Assembly: GCA_029265125.1 (NCBI GenBank)
Contig: JAJUJX010000001.1
Location: 310,001 to 374,000 of the forward strand
Length of the DNA stretch: 64,000 nt
Direction of reading: 5' to 3'
From: Tolumonas sp008015085
GTDB taxonomy: Bacteria > Pseudomonadota > Gammaproteobacteria > Enterobacterales > Aeromonadaceae
Numbering within the stretch: the stretch's first letter is position 1; each line of letters begins with the position of its first letter. A program made the translations under genes and the position numbers. Under the pieces are notes generated by a model. The model was given only the letters and a program-made list of their open reading frames with translations. It did not search any database and had not been told where the DNA came from. Positions 25,515 through 34,517 of the stretch are shown piece after piece.

Positions 25515-27863
25515 ATGCGTCAAATAAAAACCTGGGTGCAGCTTTATGTAGACTGGATCACCCGCATTGGTATCATCCGATTCAGTCTGTTGCTGGCTTT
25601 TTGCATCATTTCTATCGCTGTCGTTATTCAGGGCACCATCACCCTACTATTGCGGGGGGTGGTGGACATTGTCGATCTGGTTCGTTCCGTTTTTTTTGGT
25701 TTGCTGGTAACACCTTGGGCTGCTTATTTCCTCACGGCCGTCATTGACGAGCTGGAAGACTCCCGCCGGCGCCTGACTGATATGGTGCATAAACTGCAAG
25801 TGATGCGTGAACGTGATCAGGCATTGAACCAGCGGCTGCAAAGTAATATCAGCCAGCTCAATAATCAGATTGAAGAAACCCGTCGTGCGGAAGCCGCGCG
25901 TTTACGCGTATTGAGTGAGCTGGAAGCCGAAGCTATTCAGCGTGAACGGGCACAGCGAGAGCTGGAAGAACAAAGCACCTTGTTGCGCTCCTTTCTGGAC
26001 AGCTCACCCGATCTGGTGTTTTACCGTAATGAGCGGGAAGAGTTCTTAAGCTGTAACGAAGCATTGGAACATCTGCTGGGGCGCAAACGTGATGAAATTA
26101 TCGGCCGTACACCTTACGGCGTATTTGATCCACAACTGGCAGAGCTGATCATCAGCCGGGATCGGGAAGTTTTCGAGAAAAATCAACCTGTCACCTACGA
26201 AATGTGGCTGCCGTATCCTGATGGCCGCCGTGCCTGTTTTGAAATGCGTCAGGTGCCATTCTTTTCTGCTACTGGCGGTCGGCTTGGGCTGGTCGGGTTT
26301 GGCCGTGATATTACCGAACATAAGCGCTATCAGGATGAGCTGGAAAAGGCCAGTCAGGACAAAACCACCTTTATTTCGACGATCAGCCACGAACTGCGCA
26401 CGCCATTGAACGGTGTAGTCGGGCTGAGTCATATTCTGCTGGATACTCCGCTCAATGATCTGCAACGGCAATATCTGAATACCATCCATCTCAGTGCCGT
26501 GACGCTGGGCAATATTTTTAACGATATTATCGATCTCGATAAGATTGAACGCCGCCGTCTGAAAATAGCTAACAGTAAAACTGATTTACGCCAGCTGTTG
26601 TCTGATCTGCATACATTAAGTTCATTAATGGTGGAATCAAAAGGGTTGTATCTGAATTTCGACACCGACGGTACGATCCCTCATTGGGTTATTGCTGATG
26701 GCACACGGCTGCGACAAATTCTGTGGAATGTGCTCAGCAACGCCGTCAAATTCACCACTGAGGGCGGTATTACTTTTGGTGTCCAGGTGTCTGCTGCCGC
26801 TGACAATAAAGTGCACCTGCGCTTTGATATCGAAGACACCGGCATCGGTATTCCAGAACATGAACAGCAGAACATCTTTGCTATGTATTATCAGGTGCCT
26901 GGCACTAAACGTGCGGTGGGTACCGGTATTGGTCTGGCGATTACCAAGCAGTTAGTCGAAGCGATGGATGGTTCCATTCATGTCGACAGTGAACTGGGGC
27001 ATGGCTCCTGTTTTACCATTGATCTCGAGGTAGTGGCGTTGCCTGATGATCAATTGGATGAGACGGAAGAGCTACTGGCGCAGGAAATTCCGGCACTTAG
27101 GATCCTGCTAGTGGAAGACATTGCACTGAACGTTACCGTGGCGACGGCGATGTTGAACAAGCTGGGGCATCAGGTTGAACCGGCCATGTGCGGTGCCGAG
27201 GCATTGGATAAATTCCGACCTGATCGTTATGACCTTGTGTTCCTCGATATTCAATTACCGGATATGACCGGGTTTGATATTGCGGATGAATTGCATCGTC
27301 GTTATCCGGATCAATTGCCGCCATTGGTTGCGTTGACAGCCAATCTGGTCAACGACCCACAGCAATATCAGCAGCATGGTATGCAGGCAGTGATTGGCAA
27401 ACCGCTGGCGCTGGGGAATTTACGCAAAACGCTGAATGAACTGTTTGTTGGCTGTGCCTTGCCGGTAGCTCCGGTGGTGGATACGCCGGATAAGCATGTG
27501 CTGGATATCGCATTCCTGCAGGATTTCACCGGCGTGGTAGGCTGTGATGTGATGGAGTCGGCCATCAATCTGTTTGAACAGTCGATGCCGGAATACATGA
27601 CGATCCTCAATAGTGCGCTGACTGCCAGAGATAAACCGGGTGTAGTAGAAGAAGCTCATAAAATAAAGAGTGCTGCTGGGGCGATTGGTCTGAAACGGAT
27701 CTATCAGCTCGCTCAGCAGGCGCAGTCACCGGATTTGCCAGCCTGGCAGGAGAATATCAATGACTGGGTTGAAAGTATTGGTGCGGAATATCAGGGTGAT
27801 CTCGAACGGTTGCGGCAATGGCTTGAACAGCAGCGAGCGTCGTCAGATAAGACTCAGTCATAA
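25515..27863 (+). CDS. arcB: Aerobic respiration control hybrid sensor kinase ArcB
   Basis: A 782-residue tripartite hybrid kinase that senses quinone redox state and phosphorylates ArcA. Two N-terminal membrane helices (about 22-45 and 55-76) are followed by a coiled coil, a PAS domain holding Cys180 and Cys241 (FLSC and RRAC), which match E. coli numbering exactly, and a kinase domain with the phosphorylated His292 (STISHELRTPLNG), N-box WNVLSNAVKF and G-boxes DTGIGIP and GTGIGLAI. A receiver domain (VFLDIQLPDMTG) and C-terminal Hpt domain (VEEAHKIKSAAGAIG) complete the phosphorelay. Nothing is missing. It follows yhcC by 61 bases. Confidence 0.97.
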   Translation: MRQIKTWVQLYVDWITRIGIIRFSLLLAFCIISIAVVIQGTITLLLRGVVDIVDLVRSVFFGLLVTPWAAYFLTAVIDELEDSRRRLTDMVHKLQVMRERDQALNQRLQSNISQLNNQIEETRRAEAARLRVLSELEAEAIQRERAQRELEEQSTLLRSFLDSSPDLVFYRNEREEFLSCNEALEHLLGRKRDEIIGRTPYGVFDPQLAELIISRDREVFEKNQPVTYEMWLPYPDGRRACFEMRQVPFFSATGGRLGLVGFGRDITEHKRYQDELEKASQDKTTFISTISHELRTPLNGVVGLSHILLDTPLNDLQRQYLNTIHLSAVTLGNIFNDIIDLDKIERRRLKIANSKTDLRQLLSDLHTLSSLMVESKGLYLNFDTDGTIPHWVIADGTRLRQILWNVLSNAVKFTTEGGITFGVQVSAAADNKVHLRFDIEDTGIGIPEHEQQNIFAMYYQVPGTKRAVGTGIGLAITKQLVEAMDGSIHVDSELGHGSCFTIDLEVVALPDDQLDETEELLAQEIPALRILLVEDIALNVTVATAMLNKLGHQVEPAMCGAEALDKFRPDRYDLVFLDIQLPDMTGFDIADELHRRYPDQLPPLVALTANLVNDPQQYQQHGMQAVIGKPLALGNLRKTLNELFVGCALPVAPVVDTPDKHVLDIAFLQDFTGVVGCDVMESAINLFEQSMPEYMTILNSALTARDKPGVVEEAHKIKSAAGAIGLKRIYQLAQQAQSPDLPAWQENINDWVESIGAEYQGDLERLRQWLEQQRASSDKTQS

Positions 27864-27883
27864 ACTCATAAAAGGATCTGCTT

Positions 27884-29266
27884 ATGCTGCATTATCCGAA
27901 CCTGCTTCAGCCTGAACGCTTCTATCCGACAGAACAGCAGTCGGCAGAGCCGCAAACGTTATTAGCGGCCACAGAGCTGGATCGCAGCCGGATAGTGCAA
28001 AGTGCTCCGGTGCGGCGTCTGCAGTTAAAAACACAGGTGTTTCCGCTGGATGTGAAAGCTTCGGTACGCAGTCGACTGACACATTCGCTGGAGGTTCAGC
28101 AGGCTGGCCGGCAGATCATTTTTGCCATCCGCCAGATGAAGTCATCACAGTGGCCAGAGCAGGTAGTGGCGAATCTGGTTGAAATGTCTTGCCTGCTGCA
28201 TGATGTGGGTAATCCGCCGTTCGGTCATTTTGGTGAAGCGGTTCTGCGGGAATGGCTGCACGATGAACTGGATGGATTATTCGCGTCAGCGCTGGCTGCC
28301 CCAGCCAGTGAACAGTGGCAGAAGGTGCTGGCACCGGACTTGTGCGGATTTGATGGTAATGCACAGAGTTTGCGGTTAGTACACTCATTGCAACGATTGA
28401 ATCTGACCCTTAGCCAGCTGGCTTGTATCATTAAATATCCCCGGGTTATTGATGAATCGATTATTGCTACCGATAGTAAAATCGGGGTATTTATCAGTGA
28501 ACGGCATCTGATCGAGCGGATCCGGGACGTGCTGCAGCTCCCGGCGGGGGTTCGTCATCCGCTGGTATTTATTATGGAGGCTGCGGATGATATCTCTTAC
28601 AGCATCGCCGATGTGGATGATGCAGTTGATCGGCATCTGCTGAGCATTGACGATGTTATTCGTTTTCTGACACAGCAGGCTGATGATGCTACCCACACAT
28701 ATTTACAGCCATTGCTGGACACCGCGTTGCAGGATGACCAGGGTTTTTTCCCTTGTCTGCGTTATCAACTAACCAATGACTGGGTCCAGCTGGCGGCAGA
28801 ATCCTATTTGCTGCATAAGGCAGATATTCTTAGTGGCCGTTTTGTCGGGCATTTACTGGAACAAGAGCATCCGGCGATCAATGTACTGAATGCGCTGAAA
28901 CAACTGGCTCGGCAATCTATCTTCGGTCAGCGAGAAGTGGAAAGTCTTGAACTCTCCGGTTATGCGGCTGTTCGTGGTGTGTTATTAACCTACAGTGAAT
29001 TACTCGCTTTGCCTGCCACTGTGTTTCGTCGGTTGCTGAACGGGGAAGGGCATCACCGTTATCAACATGCAATACGCCTGTGCCATCGGTTATCCCGGCG
29101 GCATGTGGTGGCCTATCAGAAAGCGACCGAAGTTCACGATCCGTTTTTCCAGCGAATGACGGAGCAGGAGTGGTATTACCGGGTGCGGTTATTACTCGAT
29201 TTTATCAGTGGTATGACTGATACCTATGTGCTGGAAGAGTACCGTTTACTCAATGGCTGGGTGTAA
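27884..29266 (+). CDS. dgt: Deoxyguanosinetriphosphate triphosphohydrolase (dGTPase)
   Basis: HD-domain enzyme that hydrolyses dGTP to deoxyguanosine and tripolyphosphate. The 460-residue protein shows the substrate/metal motifs RSRIVQSAPVRRLQLKTQV, the R-x3-H element RSRLTHSLEV, HD motif LLHDVGNPPFGHFGE, GFDGNAQSLRLV (N-rich motif of dGTPases) and MEAADDISYSIADVDDAVD with the metal-binding Asp. It is slightly shorter than E. coli Dgt (505). ATG 27884 has AAGGA upstream. It lies 20 bases after arcB on the same strand, probably co-transcribed. Confidence 0.92.
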   Translation: MLHYPNLLQPERFYPTEQQSAEPQTLLAATELDRSRIVQSAPVRRLQLKTQVFPLDVKASVRSRLTHSLEVQQAGRQIIFAIRQMKSSQWPEQVVANLVEMSCLLHDVGNPPFGHFGEAVLREWLHDELDGLFASALAAPASEQWQKVLAPDLCGFDGNAQSLRLVHSLQRLNLTLSQLACIIKYPRVIDESIIATDSKIGVFISERHLIERIRDVLQLPAGVRHPLVFIMEAADDISYSIADVDDAVDRHLLSIDDVIRFLTQQADDATHTYLQPLLDTALQDDQGFFPCLRYQLTNDWVQLAAESYLLHKADILSGRFVGHLLEQEHPAINVLNALKQLARQSIFGQREVESLELSGYAAVRGVLLTYSELLALPATVFRRLLNGEGHHRYQHAIRLCHRLSRRHVVAYQKATEVHDPFFQRMTEQEWYYRVRLLLDFISGMTDTYVLEEYRLLNGWV

Positions 29267-29298
29267 TCAGGAATTGCTGTTTAATAACAATTCCTGAT
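29266..29298. terminator. Inverted repeat at the dgt/rfaH convergence
   Basis: Perfect 11-bp stem ATCAGGAATTG / CAATTCCTGAT with an 11-base loop; the first base is the last of the dgt stop codon. There is no T tract, so factor-assisted termination is more likely than classic intrinsic termination. Confidence 0.5.
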
Positions 29299-29307
29299 GA
29301 GCGCCCA

Positions 29308-29814
29308 TTAAGTTGAAATACAGGTAAAATCGCTGTTTTCAAAGCAGGCTCTGGTTTCTGAGTTCATAAGTGAAAGCAGCAAAAACGCCCGCTGATTACC
29401 GTCTGGTTCTTGATAGATAGCTTGTAGCCCTTTAAACGAACCATTGGTAATTATTACTTTCTGCCCATGTTTAGGAAGCTTGCTGACGATCTCACGTGAT
29501 TCATCACTGTCTTCATCCCGCATCAACTGAAGGACTAGTTCCGTTGGCACCTCATCCCATTTTGCGCCATGCCCGATAATATGATGGATCCCACGGGTGG
29601 AACGGACTTTTAGCGGAGAAAACTCTTCAATATTCATATGTACAAACAAGTAGCGAGGGAATAACGGCTCGATTTTTTCCGTTATCTTTCCGCGCACTAT
29701 TTTACGAGTCAGCACCAGAGGGTAATAACTGTCTATTCCCTGATTACGTAGATGCAGCTTTGCCCGCTCTTCTTCTTTGGGGCGGCAATAAGCCAGATAC
29801 CAAGACTTCTTCAT
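29308..29814 (-). CDS. rfaH: Transcription antiterminator RfaH
   Basis: A NusG paralogue that is recruited to RNA polymerase paused at ops sites and lets it read through long operons such as LPS, capsule and conjugation genes. The 168-residue protein has the NGN domain (SWYLAYCRPKEEERAKLHL; EPLFPRYLFVHMN; RGIHHIIGHGAK) and a C-terminal KOW-like segment (GQKVIITNGSFKGLQAIYQEPDGNQRAFLLL), matching E. coli RfaH more closely than NusG. No LPS operon is in this window, so its targets lie elsewhere. It has its own short leader region (29815-29930). Confidence 0.93.
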   Translation of the reverse strand: MKKSWYLAYCRPKEEERAKLHLRNQGIDSYYPLVLTRKIVRGKITEKIEPLFPRYLFVHMNIEEFSPLKVRSTRGIHHIIGHGAKWDEVPTELVLQLMRDEDSDESREIVSKLPKHGQKVIITNGSFKGLQAIYQEPDGNQRAFLLLSLMNSETRACFENSDFTCIST

Positions 29815-29930
29815 GCTGGCTCCTGTTTTTTATAATGTGCTTATTATGTAAACCAAGATAACTACAGGAAAGCTGATATAAAAACTGAGATGGCCTCCCT
29901 GTCATGAGGCCAATTTACCGTGTGGAAAAT

Positions 29931-29958
29931 AAAAAGGCCAACTTCCGTTGGCCTTTTT
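29931..29958 (-). terminator. Terminator of arcA
   Basis: AAAAAGGCCAAC / GTTGGCCTTTTT perfect stem with a 4-base loop, A-run on the left and T-run on the right, so it can act in both directions. A second palindrome TGGCCTC...GAGGCCA (29891-29912) lies beside it. Confidence 0.88.
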
Positions 29959-29982
29959 GATTGTTAGCTTCACCAAATCTAA

Positions 29983-30714
29983 CTAACCGTTGATTTCTTG
30001 CTCTAAATCAGCACAGAAACGATACCCTTCACCATGAATTGTTGTGATCAGTTCAGGTGTATCTGGGTAATCTTCAAAATGCTTACGAATACGGCGGATG
30101 GTTACGTCAACAGTTCGGTCATGAGGTTTCAGTTCCCGGCCTGTCATTTTTAATAGCAGGTCAGCGCGAGTCTGAATTTGGCCCGGATTTTCACAAAAAT
30201 GCAGCAGCGCACGGAATTCAGAACGCGGCAGACGATAAGCCACATTAGATGGATTGATCAGTGACCGGCTGTTGATATCCAGCGTCCAGCCATTAAACCG
30301 ATAAGCTGAAACGTTACCCGCTATTGGCTCTTCAGCGGGTTCTCCTCGTAAGGTCCGGCCTAACAGGTTACGCGCGCGAATGGTGAGTTCACGTGGGTTG
30401 AATGGTTTGGTGATGTAATCATCCGCACCGATTTCGAGACCCAGAATACGATCGACGTCATTATCGCGGCCAGTCAGGAAAATCAGCCCCATTTCACCTT
30501 TTTCGCGGATCTCACGTGCCAGCAGTAAACCGTTTTTACCTGGCAGATTGATATCCATGATGACCAGATCCACTCGTTGGTTTGCCAGAGTCTGGTGCAT
30601 TTCATCGCCATTGTTGGCTTCCAGAACATGGTAGCCCTCTGCTTCAAAGATACTCTTCAGGGTATTCCGTGTAACTAGCTCGTCTTCAACGATCAAGATC
30701 TGTGGTGTCTGCAT
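29983..30714 (-). CDS. arcA: Two-component response regulator ArcA
   Basis: OmpR-family regulator that represses aerobic respiration genes when phosphorylated by ArcB. The 243-residue protein is nearly identical in pattern to E. coli ArcA: MQTPQILIVEDELVTRNTL, Asp54 phosphorylation site in VIMDINLPGKNG, GLEIGADDYITKPF, and a winged-helix DNA-binding domain with LPRSEFRALLHFCENPG and HDRTVDVTIRRIRKHFE. ATG 30714 matches the E. coli start; an in-frame ATG two codons upstream is possible. It is divergent from thrL, as the locus order arcA-thr in E. coli, and only about 2.1 kb from arcB. Confidence 0.97.
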   Translation of the reverse strand: MQTPQILIVEDELVTRNTLKSIFEAEGYHVLEANNGDEMHQTLANQRVDLVIMDINLPGKNGLLLAREIREKGEMGLIFLTGRDNDVDRILGLEIGADDYITKPFNPRELTIRARNLLGRTLRGEPAEEPIAGNVSAYRFNGWTLDINSRSLINPSNVAYRLPRSEFRALLHFCENPGQIQTRADLLLKMTGRELKPHDRTVDVTIRRIRKHFEDYPDTPELITTIHGEGYRFCADLEQEING

Positions 30715-30918
30715 GGACATTCTCTGCGGTAAATGAAATTGTTCTGATTTTAACATATTTGCTGCATTCATATGACAGTAGATCTGATTTTTCAATGTTA
30801 TTAACAATCCATGTCAATACGATGAATTTTCTGACCTCCAGACTTCGCTCGTAACTGGCTACCTGTGCGGTTTGTTACAGAATTTTATTGACAACCATAT
30901 GGCTTATCCGGTATTGCT

Positions 30919-31020
30919 ATGTCACTTTTTATTCGAAGTCCGATTATGCTGTCTATTATTGCTACCCGCACAATTATTACCATTACCGGCACCACGATTG
31001 GTGGTACTGGCGCGGGCTGA
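30919..31020 (+). CDS. thrL: thr operon leader peptide
   Basis: A 33-residue leader, MSLFIRSPIMLSIIATRTII then TITGTTIGGTGAG, ending TGA at 31018-31020. Seven Thr and eight Ile codons are concentrated in the middle, as expected for attenuation of thrABC by charged tRNA-Thr and tRNA-Ile. A promoter candidate upstream is TTGTTA (30872) with CATAT-like -10 about 17 bases later; a TTGACA at 30888-30893 also exists but would place the start too close to or beyond the ATG. The attenuator hairpin starts 27 bases after the leader stop. Confidence 0.9.
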   Translation: MSLFIRSPIMLSIIATRTIITITGTTIGGTGAG

Positions 31021-31046
31021 TGCACGAATAACAGAAAAAATTCACG

Positions 31047-31080
31047 AAGCCCGTCCCCTAACCAGGTACGGGCTTTTTTG
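31047..31080 (+). terminator. thr operon attenuator terminator
   Basis: Stem AAGCCCGT / ACGGGCTT with a 13-base loop and T6. It lies between thrL and thrA. When Thr and Ile are plentiful the leader is translated through and this terminator forms; stalling at the Thr/Ile codons should favour an alternative upstream pairing. Confidence 0.9.
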
Positions 31081-31096
31081 TTACAGGGAGAGGTAT

Positions 31097-33556
31097 ATGC
31101 GTGTATTAAAGTTCGGTGGTTCTTCACTGGCTGATGCAGAACGTTTTTTACGAGTATCAGACATTGTTGTGAATAATCAGCAACAGGTTCAGGTGGCATT
31201 AGTGCTGTCAGCGCCAGCCAAAGTGACTAACCTGCTGGTGGCTCTGGTAGCTCAGACCAGCAAAGGTGAAGATGCCAGCGCGACATTGGCAGAAATTGAA
31301 GGCATTTTTACCCGACTAATCACCGGACTGAAAGCACGTTATGCCAATCTGGCTGATGAATTTCTGACACAACGTTTACAGCAGGAATTGGGCACCATTC
31401 GTAGCAAGATGCAAGGTATTCAGTTACTGAACCAATGTCCTGACAGCGTACAGGCGCTGATTCTGAGCCGTGGCGAGGCGTTATCTATCGCGTGTATGGA
31501 ACAGCTGATGCTGGCTCGCGGTGAAAAAGTCACGCTGATCAATCCAGTTGAAATGCTGCTGGCTGAAGGCAGCTTCCTCGAATCTCATGTTGATATTGAT
31601 GCTTCCCGCGCCCGTTTTGCGGCACAACCAGTCAATGAAGGTCATATCTATCTGATGGCGGGTTTCACTGGTGGTAATGCCAAAGGTGAACTGGTACTAC
31701 TGGGTCGTAACGGTTCCGACTACTCTGCTGCCGTACTGGCTGCCTGTGTTAATGCCGATTGCTGTGAGATCTGGACTGACGTAGATGGTGTTTACAGTTG
31801 TGATCCTCGCCTGGTACCTGATGCGGTGTTGCTCAAGCGCATGTCCTACAAAGAAGCGATGGAGCTGTCTTACTTCGGTGCCAAAGTGCTGCATCCGCGT
31901 ACCATCGCTCCAATTGCTCGCTTCCATATCCCATGTCTGATCAAGAACACCTTCAATCCACAAGGCGAGGGTACCTTAATCAGTGCTGATCACGGTGATG
32001 ATCAATACCCGGTTAAGGGGATCTCCGATCTGTCTGGCATCTCCATGATCAACGTCAGCGGCCCGGGTATGAAAGGTATGGTTGGCATGGCTGGCCGTAT
32101 GTTTACTGCTGTTTCTCGTGCTGGCGTGTCAGTGGTGCTGATCACTCAGGCCTCTTCTGAATACAGCATCAGTTTCTGTATTCATACTTACGATGCTGAA
32201 AAGGCACTGAAAGTATTGAACCAGGAGTTTGAGCTCGAGTTGAAAGCTGGCCTGCTTGAAGAAATCGAAATCCGTCATGATCTGGCTATCCTGTCGCTGG
32301 TGGGCGATGGTATGCGTACCATGAAAGGGATTGCAGCTCGCTTCTTTACATCACTGGCTCAGGCTGCTATCAACATTGTGGCTATTTCACAGGGCTCCAG
32401 CGAACGGTCAATCTCAGCGGTTGTGGGTAATAAGAAAGTTACTGAAGCCATCAAGGCTTGTCACCAGAACTTGTTCGGCACCCAACAATTCATCGACATC
32501 ATTCTGGTGGGATTAGGTGGTGTTGGCGGAGCCTTGCTGCAACAAATCCGTCGTCAGCAGCCCGTACTGAGCAAACAAGGTATCGGTTTACGCGTTGTTG
32601 GTTTGGCTAATTCCCGCAAGATGGTTCTGTCTAAAGACGGACTGGATCTGAATAACTGGCAGGAGTCACTGGAAAAAGCGGCCGACCGCTTTAACCTGCA
32701 AGCCATCAAACAACTGGTGGATGAGAGCCATCTGATCAACCCGGTCATTGTTGATTGTACTTCTGATGAAACCATTTCCAGTCAGTATGCTGACTTCCTG
32801 GCTGCCGGTTTCCATGTGGTAACACCGAACAAAAAAGCCAACACCAGCTCTATTCAGTACTACCGTGAATTACGCCGTACGGCACAGGCGACCCGCCGTA
32901 AGTTTCTGTACGAAACCAACGTAGGTGCTGGCTTGCCGGTTATCGAAAACCTGCAGAATCTGATCAAAGCCGGTGATAAACTACAGGCCTTTAACGGTAT
33001 TCTGTCTGGTTCGCTGTCGTTCATTTTCGGCAAACTGGATGAAGGCTGCAGCTTCTCTGAAGCCACCCTGACTGCAAAAGGTAATGGCTTTACTGAGCCG
33101 GATCCGCGTGATGACCTGAGTGGTATGGATGTCGCCCGTAAGTTGCTCATTCTGGCACGTGAATCTGGTATGCCACTGGAGCTGAACGATGTCGTTGTTG
33201 AGCAGGCGCTACCTCCTGGATTTGATGCAACAGGTTCTACCGAAGAGTTTATCAAGCGTTTGCCTGAAGCGGATGCATGGTTCCGTGAACGTGTAGCAGC
33301 AGCTAAAGCTGAAGGTAAAGTGCTGCGTTATGTTGGCAGCATCGAAAACGGCCAGTGCAAAGTGGCGATCAAAGACGTGGACGAAAACGATCCGTTATAT
33401 AAAGTGAAAGATGGTGAAAACGCGCTGGCGTTCTTCTCCACCTATTATCAACCGATTCCTTTAGTCTTGCGCGGTTACGGTGCGGGCACTGAAGTGACCG
33501 CAGCCGGTGTCTTTGCCGATGTGCTGCGTACCCTGAACTGGAAGCAAGAGGTATAA
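31097..33556 (+). CDS. thrA: Bifunctional aspartokinase I / homoserine dehydrogenase I
   Basis: Fused enzyme catalysing the first and third committed steps of threonine synthesis from aspartate. The 819-residue protein (E. coli 820) has MRVLKFGGSSLADAERF (kinase start, ATP-binding Gly loop), LLGRNGSDYSAAVLAA and TDVDGVYSCDPR in the kinase domain, two ACT domains (around residues 315-460, ISMINVSGPGMKGMVG and LAILSLVGDGMRTMKG), then a dehydrogenase domain from ~465: LVGLGGVGGALL for NAD(P) and DLSGMDVARKLLILARESG for substrate. Thr is the expected feedback inhibitor. ATG 31097 has GGGAGAGG upstream; the open frame runs further up but this start matches the family. Confidence 0.97.
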   Translation: MRVLKFGGSSLADAERFLRVSDIVVNNQQQVQVALVLSAPAKVTNLLVALVAQTSKGEDASATLAEIEGIFTRLITGLKARYANLADEFLTQRLQQELGTIRSKMQGIQLLNQCPDSVQALILSRGEALSIACMEQLMLARGEKVTLINPVEMLLAEGSFLESHVDIDASRARFAAQPVNEGHIYLMAGFTGGNAKGELVLLGRNGSDYSAAVLAACVNADCCEIWTDVDGVYSCDPRLVPDAVLLKRMSYKEAMELSYFGAKVLHPRTIAPIARFHIPCLIKNTFNPQGEGTLISADHGDDQYPVKGISDLSGISMINVSGPGMKGMVGMAGRMFTAVSRAGVSVVLITQASSEYSISFCIHTYDAEKALKVLNQEFELELKAGLLEEIEIRHDLAILSLVGDGMRTMKGIAARFFTSLAQAAINIVAISQGSSERSISAVVGNKKVTEAIKACHQNLFGTQQFIDIILVGLGGVGGALLQQIRRQQPVLSKQGIGLRVVGLANSRKMVLSKDGLDLNNWQESLEKAADRFNLQAIKQLVDESHLINPVIVDCTSDETISSQYADFLAAGFHVVTPNKKANTSSIQYYRELRRTAQATRRKFLYETNVGAGLPVIENLQNLIKAGDKLQAFNGILSGSLSFIFGKLDEGCSFSEATLTAKGNGFTEPDPRDDLSGMDVARKLLILARESGMPLELNDVVVEQALPPGFDATGSTEEFIKRLPEADAWFRERVAAAKAEGKVLRYVGSIENGQCKVAIKDVDENDPLYKVKDGENALAFFSTYYQPIPLVLRGYGAGTEVTAAGVFADVLRTLNWKQEV

Positions 33557-33560
33557 CTCC

Positions 33561-34517
33561 ATGACCGTAGTAGCATACGCTCCGGCCTCTATTGGTAACG
33601 TTAGTGTTGGTTTCGACGTACTAGGTGCTGCTTTAGCACCTATTGATGGTGCCTTACTGGGTGATCGCGTTGAAGTATCCGATCACGATGCACCATTTGC
33701 GCTAAGCTGCAAAGGCCGTTTTTCTCATAAATTGCCGGCAGAAGCAGAAAAAAATATCGTTTATGACTGCTATCAGGGTTATGCCGCAGCGCTGAAAAAA
33801 CGAGGTTTAACCGTTAAACCGCTGCGAATGGTATTGGAAAAAAATCTGCCAATCGGCTCAGGACTGGGCTCCAGTGCTTCCAGTATTGTTGCGGCGCTGG
33901 CTGCACTGAACGCTTTCCATGATTATGCTCTGGATAAGGATGAGGCATTATTGCTGATGGGCGAACTGGAAGGTCAGATCTCCGGTTCGATCCATTATGA
34001 TAATGTTGCGCCGTGCTATCTGGGCGGTTTGCAGCTGATGATCGAAGAAGAGAGTGTGATCAGCCAGCCTGTACCTACCTTTGATAGCTGGTATTGGGTT
34101 GCGTGCTATCCGGGGATCAGTATTTCTACTGCGGAAGCGCGTGCGATTCTACCGGCCCAATACCGTCGCAGCGACTGCCTGACCTATGGACGTCGTCTGG
34201 CTGCTTTTGTTCATGCCAGTCATACTGGTCAGGAAAAATTGGCCGCAGCAATGCTGAAAGATGTTATTGCTGAACCATATCGTCAGGCTCTGATCCCTAA
34301 ATTCAACGAAGTGCGTCAGCATGCTGCTATGTCTGGTGCATTGGCTACCGGTATTTCCGGTTCAGGCCCTACCGTTTTCATTGCTATGACAGATAAACAA
34401 CAGGCGTTGCGCATGAAAGATTGGCTGGAAACTAACTTCATTCAGAATGAAGATGGTTTCTGCCATGTGTGCAAGATTGATCGCCAGGGAACTCAAATTA
34501 CAGGACAAGGACTATGA
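33561..34517 (+). CDS. thrB: Homoserine kinase
   Basis: ATP-dependent phosphorylation of homoserine, fourth step of threonine synthesis. The 318-residue GHMP-superfamily kinase has APASIGNVSVGFDVLG at the N-terminus, the phosphate loop LPIGSGLGSSASS (about residues 95-107), and the C-terminal GISGSGPTVFI. It begins four bases after thrA and its stop overlaps the thrC start (ATGA), so translation is coupled across the operon. Confidence 0.97.
   Translation: MTVVAYAPASIGNVSVGFDVLGAALAPIDGALLGDRVEVSDHDAPFALSCKGRFSHKLPAEAEKNIVYDCYQGYAAALKKRGLTVKPLRMVLEKNLPIGSGLGSSASSIVAALAALNAFHDYALDKDEALLLMGELEGQISGSIHYDNVAPCYLGGLQLMIEEESVISQPVPTFDSWYWVACYPGISISTAEARAILPAQYRRSDCLTYGRRLAAFVHASHTGQEKLAAAMLKDVIAEPYRQALIPKFNEVRQHAAMSGALATGISGSGPTVFIAMTDKQQALRMKDWLETNFIQNEDGFCHVCKIDRQGTQITGQGL

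Noticed and set aside
30888..30916. TTGACA as the thr promoter -35
   Set aside because: A 16-18 base spacer would put transcription start at or past the thrL start codon, which is implausible for this operon.
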